Origin: Nitrococcus sp.
GTDB lineage: Bacteria; Pseudomonadota; Gammaproteobacteria; Nitrococcales; Nitrococcaceae
Direction of reading: 5' to 3'
Length of the DNA: 5,883 nucleotides
Assembly: GCA_030452365.1 (NCBI GenBank)
Contig: JAKDMK010000171.1
Span: 1 to 5,883 of the forward strand
Under the pieces are notes generated by a model, which saw only the letters and a list, made by a program, of their open reading frames with translations, did not search any database and was not told where the DNA came from. Below are positions 1-5,732 of this stretch, piece after piece. The stretch's first letter is position 1, and each line of letters opens with the position of its first letter. The translations under genes and the position numbers were made by a program.

Positions 1-954
1 CCGCTCAGCGGGCACATCCCCAAAACCCTGTTCGCTATGTTTCAGCTCACCTTTGCGATTATCACGCCGGCGCTCATCGTCGGGGCTTTCGCCGAGCGCA
101 TGAAATTCTCCGCCATGCTCTGGTTCGTCGGTCTTTGGCTAACCTTGGTCTACGTGCCGATCGCACACTGGGTGTGGGGCGGCGGCTGGCTCGGCGCTTT
201 CGGGGTGATGGACTTCGCGGGCGGCACGGTGGTGCATATCAATGCGGGTGTGGCCGGCCTGGTCACTGCACTGGTGCTGGGCAAGCGCCGCGGCTATCCC
301 GGCACTGCGATGATGCCGCATAACTTGGTTTTTACCGTGGTTGGCGCAGGGATGCTGTGGGTCGGCTGGTTTGGCTTCAATGCCGGCAGCGCGGTGGCCG
401 CCAACGGCATTGCAGGCCAGGCTATGCTCGTGACACAGCTCGCCACGGCCGCGGCGGCTTTAGTCTGGATGATCGCCGAATGGGTTGGCCACGGCAAACC
501 GAGCGCGCTGGGGATTGCCTCGGGTGCGGTAGCCGGTCTAGTTGCGATTACCCCCGCCTCCGGTTTCGTCGGCGCCATGGGAGCCCTGGTAATCGGAGGC
601 GCTGCCGCCCTCGCCTGCTTTTATGCGGTCACCCGCACCAAGCCCGCGCTCGGCTACGATGACTCCTTGGACTGCTTCGGTGTGCACGGCATTGGCGGCA
701 TTGTCGGGGCGCTCGCCACCGGCGTTTTCGTCGCCGGGTGGTTGGGCGGTGCCGGCCTTCCGGATGGGGTATCGATCGTGGCGCAAGTGGGTAAGCAATG
801 CCTGGGCGTGGCGGTGACGATGCTCTACGATGGAGTATTGACCTTTCTGATCTTAAAGAGCATCGATGCCGTTATCGGTTTGCGCGTCACTGACGAGCAG
901 GAGCTCACAGGGTTGGATATCGCCTTGCATGACGAGCGCGGCTATAACCTCTGA
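1..954 (+). CDS. amt: Ammonium channel Amt/AmtB, 5'-truncated by the window edge
   Basis: Inner-membrane channel of the Amt/Mep/Rh family, which takes up ammonium. The frame is open from base 1 and ends at TGA 952-954, so 317 codons are visible. The ATG at 37 is an internal methionine: the in-frame residues before it (LFAMFQLTFA) are a family-typical helix containing the likely outer Phe-gate residue. By comparison with AmtB, about 90-110 N-terminal residues plus any signal peptide are missing. Both pore histidines are present: VVHIN (His codon 235-237) and FGVHG (His codon 685-687). Also visible are the aspartate in MDFAGG, the WFGFNAGSA segment (Phe gate) and PHNL. The C-terminus, with GLRV, an EQELTGLD-like stretch and the final GYNL, is the usual cytoplasmic tail contacted by GlnK-type PII proteins, so the gene is intact here. 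No glnK is visible; in many bacteria it lies upstream, outside this window. The family call is nearly certain. Confidence 0.97.
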   Translation, partial: PLSGHIPKTLFAMFQLTFAIITPALIVGAFAERMKFSAMLWFVGLWLTLVYVPIAHWVWGGGWLGAFGVMDFAGGTVVHINAGVAGLVTALVLGKRRGYPGTAMMPHNLVFTVVGAGMLWVGWFGFNAGSAVAANGIAGQAMLVTQLATAAAALVWMIAEWVGHGKPSALGIASGAVAGLVAITPASGFVGAMGALVIGGAAALACFYAVTRTKPALGYDDSLDCFGVHGIGGIVGALATGVFVAGWLGGAGLPDGVSIVAQVGKQCLGVAVTMLYDGVLTFLILKSIDAVIGLRVTDEQELTGLDIALHDERGYNL

Positions 955-965
955 GGCCGCGCTCG
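933..965 (+). terminator. Inverted repeat across the amt stop codon, possible terminator
   Basis: A perfect 10-base inverted repeat (CGAGCGCGGC at 933-942, GCCGCGCTCG at 956-965) with a 13-base loop spans the last codons and stop of amt. It could form a strong GC hairpin in the transcript. No T-run follows, so it is not a canonical intrinsic terminator. It may instead stabilise the 3' end or be chance in GC-rich sequence. Confidence 0.3.
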
Positions 966-1048
966 GGCAGTCATTTGAACTATGGAGGGGCCGCGCCGCA
1001 TTAGCTGTGCCGAGGTGTTCGCCGCAGCGCTCTCGAGCTACGAGGTGG

Positions 1049-1157
1049 TTGCGAGCGCCGAGGACAGGCAGCAAGCAGGCATTGCAGGCGGTCGAGGACT
1101 CGATCGCCTGGGCCGGCGGCCCGCTGCTTCTGGCGGCCATGCTGCTCGCGCTCGGGG
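1049..1157 (+). other. Probable out-of-frame N-terminal signal segment of the PAP2 gene
   Basis: Just upstream of the PAP2 reading frame, the frame one base behind encodes a hydrophobic stretch, GGPLLLAAMLLALGG, that resembles a bacterial signal peptide. It meets a run of six G at 1154-1159. With one G removed, the reading passes into the PAP2 frame as LLALGGCAGVPGHPAWGED, which places a cysteine after L-G-G as in a lipobox. The start of this segment is uncertain. TTG at 1049 gives an Arg/Lys-containing n-region but sits too close to the AGG-rich sequence before it; TTG at 1082 and ATG at 1139 also exist. ATG 1139 alone leaves only seven residues before the cysteine. The sequence shows the two frames and the G-run; that they form one gene is inference. 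Confidence 0.5.
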
Positions 1158-1169
1158 GGTTGTGCCGGG

Positions 1170-1889
1170 GTGCCCGGGCACCCCGCCTGGGGCGAGGACG
1201 CACGCCTGCTACCCGGGTGGGAGGCGGTTGGTCGGGCCGCGCGGCGGGCGGCGACCAATCCGCTTACCTGGGCGCCGATCCTCACCGCCGGTGTGCTCAC
1301 GATCGGCGATCTCGACAATGATCTGTCAGACTGGGCGGCGGACAACGCGCCGTTGTTTGGCGAGCACGCGGCGAGCATCTCGGACGGCTTGAAGGACGCG
1401 GGCACTGTCGCCTACGCCGTGACCGCGCTCATTGCGCCAAGCGGTGAGCATTGGGTCGTCAACAAGCTCGGCGGCTTGGCGGTGGGCGTCGCCGCCATCA
1501 GTGCCACCCGCCTCCTCACCGACGCCACGAAGCAGGCGAGCAGCCGCGAACGCCCCAACGGCGAGGATGATCAGAGCTTTCCCTCCGGTCACGCCAGCAG
1601 CGCAGCGGTTCACACCACGCTCGCCATAGAAAACCTCGATTATGTCGCTATGCCCGCCTGGGCACGACGCGGTAGCTCCATTGCGCTCCATACGCTGGCC
1701 GGCGCCACCGGCTGGGCACGAGTCGAAGCCGAGAAACACTATGTCTCCGACGTGCTGATCGGTTTCGCACTCGGCCACTTCATCGGCCGCTTCATGCACG
1801 AGGCGTTCCTGGAGTCCGGCGCGATCGTGGAGGTGGGAGCGCAGCCGCTGCCGGGTGGAGCGGCGCTCAGCGTCGGGGTGTCATTTTAG
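1170..1889 (+). CDS. PAP2-superfamily phosphatase, probably an envelope lipoprotein with a frameshifted N-terminus
   Basis: PAP2 (type 2 phosphatidic acid phosphatase) enzymes hydrolyse phosphate monoesters or diphosphates such as lipid phosphates and undecaprenyl diphosphate, usually on the periplasmic side. Counting from the GTG at 1170 (239 residues), all three catalytic motifs are present: K121-x6-R128-P129 (KQASSRERP), P138-S-G-H141, and R184-x5-H190-x3-D194 (ARVEAEKHYVSD). H141 and H190 are the expected catalytic pair. The helices around residues 100-117 and 194-210 are hydrophobic, but there is no six-helix membrane pattern, which suits a periplasmic, membrane-tethered form. The GTG has no convincing ribosome binding site and the protein as read lacks a signal peptide; see the G-run upstream for the likely missing N-terminus. 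The C-terminus (GGAALSVGVSF) alternates hydrophobic residues and ends in Phe. The substrate cannot be told from sequence. The family call is firm; the start is not. Confidence 0.88.
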   Translation: MPGHPAWGEDARLLPGWEAVGRAARRAATNPLTWAPILTAGVLTIGDLDNDLSDWAADNAPLFGEHAASISDGLKDAGTVAYAVTALIAPSGEHWVVNKLGGLAVGVAAISATRLLTDATKQASSRERPNGEDDQSFPSGHASSAAVHTTLAIENLDYVAMPAWARRGSSIALHTLAGATGWARVEAEKHYVSDVLIGFALGHFIGRFMHEAFLESGAIVEVGAQPLPGGAALSVGVSF

Positions 1890-1926
1890 CTTCTACGGCG
1901 TGGCTATGCCGGTGATGCAAACTCAA

Positions 1927-1935
1927 TGGTATGCT
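1927..1935 (+). promoter_or_regulatory. Possible extended -10 element upstream of the BCCT gene
   Basis: TGG-TATGCT at 1927-1935 fits an extended -10 hexamer (TGnTATGCT) in the 165-base gap between the PAP2 stop and the transporter start. No good -35 lies at the right distance. It would give a leader of about 110 bases. This is a weak call made from sequence shape only. Confidence 0.2.
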
Positions 1936-2043
1936 CAGGCGTGCGCTGTTTGGCAATCGGGCGTTGTCGGCGCCCCGCCATCCCACGGGTGCTGCGACGG
2001 TCAGGTAGGGCGCTCACTGAGCTCAGAAGAAACCATAGCAGAC

Positions 2044-2048
2044 AGAGG
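2044..2048 (+). promoter_or_regulatory. Ribosome binding site of the BCCT gene
   Basis: AGAGG ends six bases before ATG 2055. It decides the start over the upstream in-frame codon at 1926, whose 43-residue extension is Arg-rich and unlike a transporter N-terminus. Confidence 0.6.
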
Positions 2049-2054
2049 CTACGG

Positions 2055-3707
2055 ATGCGCAAGGCGCTACGAGCACTGAACTCCTCCATCGATCCCTGGG
2101 TGTTCTACGTCGCCGTGGCGCTCACCGGCCTGTTCGTCCTATGGGGCACGGTGGCCACGAAGAGCCTGGCGCACCGAACTTCCATTGCCCTCGACTTCAC
2201 GATCGCCAACTTCGGCTGGGCTTACGTGCTGTCGGCCTTCGGCTTCGTGCTGTTCATGCTCTACCTGGCATTCAGCCGCTACGGCCGTATTCGGCTCGGG
2301 GAGGACGACGACAAGCCGGAGTTTCGCACTACCTCTTGGATCGCCATGATGTTCAGCGCCGGTATGGGCATCGGCTTGATGTTCTACGGGGTCGCCGAGC
2401 CCATGTCCCATTTCATCCATCCGCCGTTTGGTTTGGCGCAGCCGCGCTCGCCGCAGGCGGCGCAGCTCGCGATGCAGTACACCGTGTTCCACTGGGCCAT
2501 GCAGCCCTGGGCGGTGTATGCCCTGTTCGGCCTTGCCGTCGGCTACTTCACCTTTCGTAAGGGGCAGAAGAATCTGGTCAGCGAATCGTTCCGGCCGCTG
2601 ATCGGGCACCGGGTGGAGGGCCCCACCGGGAGGGTTATCGAGATCCTGGCGATCCTCGCCACCCTGTTCGGCTCCGCCACTTCGCTGGGGCTGGGGGCGC
2701 TGCAGATCAACAGCGGATTGGCCTATCTCTGGGGCATTCCGAACACGATCGGGTTGGCGATCGGCGTCATCGCCGCTATTACGATGCTGTTTATCATCTC
2801 TGCCGTATCCGGTATCCATCGCGGCATCGAATGGTTGTCCAACACCAACATGATCCTCGCTATCCTGCTGGTGCTCTTTTTCTTCATCGTCGGACCTACG
2901 GTGTACATTCTCGATAGCTTCGTCAGCACCATCGGATACTACTTCCAGAACTATCTCACAATGAGCTTTCGCACGGGCGCCTACGGTGGTAACGAATGGC
3001 TCGGGAGCTGGACCATCTTCTACTGGGCTTGGTGGATATCCTGGGCGCCGTTTGTCGGGACGTTCGTGGCCCGCATCTCTAGAGGCCGCACCATCCGCGA
3101 GTTCGTTATTGGAGTGCTGGCGGCGCCGAGCGTGATCTGCCTCGCCTGGTTCGCGGTCCTCGGCGGCACCGCGCTGCACTTGGAGCTCAGCGGCGCCGCT
3201 GGGATCGCTGATGCCGCCCAGCAAAGCCATGCCGCGGTCCTGTTCGCTACCCTGGATGCCCTGCCCTGGTCGTTTATTACCTCTTTTTTGGCGGTTATCC
3301 TGATCGCGCTGTTCTTCATCAGCGGTGCCGACGCGGCCGCCGTGGTGATGGGCATGCTCTCTTCCCACGGCAATCTCAGGCCGAACGTGTTCGTCGTCAT
3401 AATATGGGGCATGCTGACGGGTGCCGCCGCTGCGATACTGCTGCTGGCGGGCGGCTTGAGCGGTCTGCAGACCGGCGCCATTCTCTCGGCCGGGCCGTTT
3501 ATGATTGTTCTGATCGGGATGTGCTTCTCCCTACGCAAGGCATTGCACTCGGAGCCGCGGCCGATGCCGGACCTCAGGGCGGGTCGGAGCAGCAGGGCGA
3601 TAGATGCCGTTCCAGATCCGCGCCTGGGGCATGGCCAAGGCAGCGCAGAAGAGGCGTCAGCCTCGTCCAGGGTCGGCGCGGCAAACCCCGGTCGCCACAG
3701 GATCTAG
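2055..3707 (+). CDS. BCCT-family transporter for betaine or a related compatible solute
   Basis: Secondary transporter of the betaine/carnitine/choline family, a 12-helix inner-membrane protein that takes up quaternary ammonium osmolytes. The 550 residues fall between OpuD and BetP in size. The N-terminus (SSIDPWVFYVAVALTGLFVLWG) is the usual first helix. The segment G103-M-G-I-G-L108 followed by MFYGVAEP matches the BetP type, in which a glycine segment is linked to sodium coupling; proton-coupled BetT carries Asp at the last position. The aromatic substrate cage is complete: W147-x4-W152-x2-Y155 (HWAMQPWAVY) and W326-W327-x2-W330 (WWISWAPFVG), equivalent to BetP W189, W194, Y197 and W373, W374, W377. 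The family loop VARISRGRTIREF follows. The last helix ends near LIGMCFSLRKAL; the remaining 55 or so residues are polar and of low complexity, without an obvious BetP-like charged osmosensing helix. Betaine is the best guess, with choline, ectoine or others possible. No choline-oxidation genes are adjacent. Confidence 0.93.
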   Translation: MRKALRALNSSIDPWVFYVAVALTGLFVLWGTVATKSLAHRTSIALDFTIANFGWAYVLSAFGFVLFMLYLAFSRYGRIRLGEDDDKPEFRTTSWIAMMFSAGMGIGLMFYGVAEPMSHFIHPPFGLAQPRSPQAAQLAMQYTVFHWAMQPWAVYALFGLAVGYFTFRKGQKNLVSESFRPLIGHRVEGPTGRVIEILAILATLFGSATSLGLGALQINSGLAYLWGIPNTIGLAIGVIAAITMLFIISAVSGIHRGIEWLSNTNMILAILLVLFFFIVGPTVYILDSFVSTIGYYFQNYLTMSFRTGAYGGNEWLGSWTIFYWAWWISWAPFVGTFVARISRGRTIREFVIGVLAAPSVICLAWFAVLGGTALHLELSGAAGIADAAQQSHAAVLFATLDALPWSFITSFLAVILIALFFISGADAAAVVMGMLSSHGNLRPNVFVVIIWGMLTGAAAAILLLAGGLSGLQTGAILSAGPFMIVLIGMCFSLRKALHSEPRPMPDLRAGRSSRAIDAVPDPRLGHGQGSAEEASASSRVGAANPGRHRI

Positions 3708-3750
3708 ACCCTGTTGGCGATTGGATGCTCGGTTTTGCAACGAGCCGGGC

Positions 3751-3755
3751 GGAGG
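3751..3755 (+). promoter_or_regulatory. Strong ribosome binding site of the hsp20 gene
   Basis: GGAGG sits five bases before ATG 3761 and fixes that start over the in-frame codons further upstream (TTG 3721, ATG 3725 and others), which overlap or crowd the transporter gene. A small hairpin (GCTCG 3727-3731 with CGAGC 3741-3745) lies immediately upstream. Confidence 0.75.
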
Positions 3756-3760
3756 GAGCG

Positions 3761-4213
3761 ATGGACTACAAACACGGTTGGCGCCCATTCCAAGGGGTAA
3801 CCGACTTCTTCAGCGAGATGAATCGAATGTCCAACGTGATGCACGGCCGCAGTGCGGAGGCTGAGCCACGGACCGCCGCCAGCGCCTGGGCGCCACTGAC
3901 GGACATACTCGCCCGCAACGAGGATCTGGTGATCCGCTGTGAGCTACCCGGCGTGGAGATGAAGGATATCGCCATCAGCTTCTCGAACGGCGTGCTCTCC
4001 ATCAGCGGAAACCGTGAGACCGAGGCGGCGGACAGCTACTATGTGCGCGAGCGCTTCTTCGGCGCCTTTCGCCGCGCCATCAGCCTGCCGGAGGGGGTCG
4101 GCGACGATGACATTCACGCTTCATTCAAGGGCGGGCTGCTTGTTATCACCATCGAGGGAGGCGCCACGGCAGCGCAGCCAAAGCACATCCACATCGCGGG
4201 AGACGGCGGTTGA
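3761..4213 (+). CDS. Small heat-shock protein, Hsp20/alpha-crystallin family
   Basis: ATP-independent cytoplasmic holdase that binds unfolding proteins and assembles into large oligomers. The 150 residues are typical for a bacterial class A/B small Hsp. A short N-terminal arm (residues 1-42, with WRPFQGVTDFFSEMNRM) precedes an alpha-crystallin domain at about 44-132: WAPLTDILARNEDLVIRCEL, the PGV turn at 63-65, the N-G-V-L-S-I-S-G strand at 76-83, the long loop with RER-F-FGAFRR-I-LP (96-110), and the family signature A120-x3-G-G-L-L127 followed by VITI. The C-terminal I-x-I anchor is present as I143-H-I145 (PKHIHI), so the protein should be able to oligomerise. The start follows a strong GGAGG. 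It lies 53 bases after the transporter gene and could share its transcript; no sigma-32 promoter is evident. The family call is secure. Confidence 0.95.
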   Translation: MDYKHGWRPFQGVTDFFSEMNRMSNVMHGRSAEAEPRTAASAWAPLTDILARNEDLVIRCELPGVEMKDIAISFSNGVLSISGNRETEAADSYYVRERFFGAFRRAISLPEGVGDDDIHASFKGGLLVITIEGGATAAQPKHIHIAGDGG

Positions 4214-4290
4214 ACCGGCCGGACTATGGAAATCGTAACCGGCTACTCCCTCGCGCGGGCTCAGCGTCGGTCTTGGCCAGAAATTGCATT

Positions 4291-4308
4291 GTTCGCGACG
4301 AACGGGAG
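4291..4308 (+). promoter_or_regulatory. Inverted repeat abutting a possible ribosome binding site before fetA
   Basis: GTTCG-CGA-CGAAC (4291-4303) is a five-base inverted repeat with a three-base centre, directly followed by GGGAG (4304-4308). It lies in the 110-base gap between hsp20 and fetA. It could be an operator half-site pair or a hairpin affecting translation. The GGGAG is about 15 bases from ATG 4324, rather far for a ribosome binding site. Confidence 0.25.
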
Positions 4309-4323
4309 CTGAATGGCTTAGCG

Positions 4324-4929
4324 ATGGCGAACGCGCGCCTGGTCATCGAGAACCTCGACTGCGGCAGTGTTCGTGACGTCAATCTAACGCTTGCCGAAGG
4401 TGAGTGCGTCAGCCTTGCCGGGCCTTCCGGTAGCGGCAAGACGCGGCTGCTGCGAGCGATCGCGGATTTGGATGAGCATGTTGGCACGGTCCGCCTCGAA
4501 AACAAGGACCGGCTATGCTTTGCTCCGGCACAGTGGCGTCATCGGGTTGTGATGGTTCCGGCCGAAAGCCATTGGTGGGAGGACACGGTCGGGGTGCATC
4601 TCAACGGCAGTCCGGATGTCGATCTCGAGGCCCTCGGCTTTGGGCCGGAGGTGCGCGGCTGGTCCGTGCGCCGGCTGTCCTCCGGTGAGCGGCAACGCTT
4701 GGCGTTGGCGCGGGCGGCGGCCCTGGAGCCCGCTGTGCTGCTGCTCGATGAGCCGACCGCTAATCTCGATGCCGAGACCACCGAGCACGTTGAGCGTTGG
4801 CTAGCCGAGCGCCGCCGGCGAGACGGCACGGCCCTGCTTTGGGTCACCCATAACGCCGCCCAAGCGGCGCGGGTCGCGCAGCGTGGCTACAGGATTACGG
4901 CAAGCACATTGCAGTTGGTGTTTCCATGA
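4324..4929 (+). CDS. fetA: FetA/YbbL-type ABC transporter ATP-binding protein
   Basis: ATPase subunit paired with the FetB/YbbM permease. In E. coli FetAB is linked to iron export and peroxide resistance. At 201 residues it is a compact nucleotide-binding domain. Walker A GPSGSGKT is at 33-40, signature LSSGE at 118-122, Walker B VLLLDEPT at 138-145, D-loop NLD at 147-149 and the H-loop histidine at 176 (WVTHN). The Q-loop is unusual: MVPAESHWWEDTV (77-89) has Ala80-Glu81 where E. coli YbbL has the glutamine of CAQT. ATG 4324 is chosen because the NBD begins at once (LVIENLD). The frame extends back to a TTG at 4210 overlapping the hsp20 stop, but that 38-residue extension looks non-coding. 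No strong ribosome binding site supports the ATG, so the exact start is moderate. The stop overlaps the fetB start as ATGA, implying translational coupling. Naming rests mainly on the partner gene. Confidence 0.9.
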   Translation: MANARLVIENLDCGSVRDVNLTLAEGECVSLAGPSGSGKTRLLRAIADLDEHVGTVRLENKDRLCFAPAQWRHRVVMVPAESHWWEDTVGVHLNGSPDVDLEALGFGPEVRGWSVRRLSSGERQRLALARAAALEPAVLLLDEPTANLDAETTEHVERWLAERRRRDGTALLWVTHNAAQAARVAQRGYRITASTLQLVFP

Positions 4930-5732
4930 CATTGCAGCATTTGGGGTGGCTGGATCTCGGCATTGCCGCAACTTTTGTCGTACTGTTCGCCTGGCTTGCC
5001 GCCCGGGCGCAGCTGGAGGTGAGTCGTCCCCTACTGATATCGGCCATGCGCATGGTGGTACAGCTTGCCGTGGTAGGCTTCGTGTTGGAGGCTTTGTTCG
5101 CCCATGCCGCGCCCTATTGGGTCGCGTCGATGGCGATGGTGATGTTGCTCCTCGCCGGTTGGGAAGTGGTGGCTCGGCAACGCCGCCGGCTGGCCGGGTG
5201 GTGGAGCTTCGGTCTCAGTACCGGTGCCATGTTCATCTCCTCGTTCACCGTGACCGTGTTCGCGCTGATCGTCCTCGTGCAGGCCGAGCCCTGGTATGAG
5301 CCACGTTACGCCATTCCCCTGCTCGGCATGCTTCTTGGCAATACTATGAATGGAGTGGCGCTCAGTCAGGATCGGCTGATCGAGGGTGCCTGGCAGCAGC
5401 GCGACGTCATAGAGGCGCGATTGATGCTGGGACAGACCTGGCGGCAGGCAGTGGGTCCGCTCAGGCGCGAGAGTATGCGCAGCGGCATGATTCCCATGAT
5501 CAACGCTATGGCAGCCGCGGGTGTGGTGAGCCTGCCGGGCATGATGACCGGCCAGATTCTGGCGGGTAGCCCGCCGGCGCAGGCCGTCAAGTATCAGATC
5601 CTGATTTTTCTACTGATCACCGTCGGCAGCGGCTTCGCCACGCTGCTCGCCAATCGCCTGGCGGCCCGCCGCCTTTTCGATGAGCGCGAGCGCCTGCGCG
5701 TGGATCGCTTGGTGGGGTTGAAACCGCGTTGA
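4926..5732 (+). CDS. fetB: FetB/YbbM permease, UPF0014 family, putative iron exporter
   Basis: Inner-membrane permease of the UPF0014/YbbM family, the membrane partner of FetA. The 268 residues match the usual length of about 260. Some seven hydrophobic segments are visible, at about 8-27, 36-59, 64-81, 97-120, 127-142, 188-206 and 225-246. Two family hallmarks are clear: PLLGMLLGNTMNGVALS (from residue 131), just before a basic/acidic cytoplasmic stretch (DRLIEGAWQQRDVIEARLML), and SLPGMMTGQILAGSPPAQAV (from 202), followed by KYQILIFLLI. The TWRQA...RRESMRSGMIPMIN segment between them is also typical. The ATG overlaps the fetA stop by four bases (4926-4929), so the two are one operon. Substrate assignment follows E. 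coli FetAB (iron); other transition metals or a different substrate cannot be excluded from sequence. The tail after residue 246 is Arg-rich and cytoplasmic. Confidence 0.95.
   Translation: MTLQHLGWLDLGIAATFVVLFAWLAARAQLEVSRPLLISAMRMVVQLAVVGFVLEALFAHAAPYWVASMAMVMLLLAGWEVVARQRRRLAGWWSFGLSTGAMFISSFTVTVFALIVLVQAEPWYEPRYAIPLLGMLLGNTMNGVALSQDRLIEGAWQQRDVIEARLMLGQTWRQAVGPLRRESMRSGMIPMINAMAAAGVVSLPGMMTGQILAGSPPAQAVKYQILIFLLITVGSGFATLLANRLAARRLFDERERLRVDRLVGLKPR

Noticed and set aside
866..1321. Long forward frame containing the suspected PAP2 leader, taken as a gene of its own
   Set aside because: Its first part is amt read out of frame and its last part is PAP2 read out of frame; only the short stretch before the G-run looks meaningful.
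982..1392. Forward open frame starting at ATG 982
   Set aside because: Its product is Arg/Gly-rich and, over most of its length, runs across the PAP2 gene in the wrong frame; no domain is visible.
1926..2054. In-frame 43-codon 5' extension of the BCCT gene
   Set aside because: The extension is Arg/Cys-rich with no family resemblance, and ATG 2055 has a well-spaced AGAGG.
2139..3368. A 409-codon open frame on the minus strand opposite the BCCT gene
   Set aside because: It is antisense to a clear transporter, its product is His/Arg/Asp/Glu-rich with no recognisable domain, and GC-rich codon bias creates such mirrors.
3651..3664. Hairpin GAGGC-GTCA-GCCTC near the end of the BCCT gene
   Set aside because: It is inside the coding region, short, without a T-run, and expected by chance at this base composition.
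3404..3760. In-frame 5' extension of the hsp20 gene into the BCCT gene
   Set aside because: Most of it is the transporter read in the wrong frame; the strong GGAGG before ATG 3761 and family length of about 150 residues set the start.
4210..4323. TTG start of fetA overlapping the hsp20 stop
   Set aside because: The added 38 residues lack similarity to ABC N-termini; the first NBD strand begins right after ATG 4324.
4883..5299. Forward open frame overlapping fetA and fetB
   Set aside because: It is a shifted reading of the fetB region, Cys/Arg-rich, against a clearly conserved permease frame.
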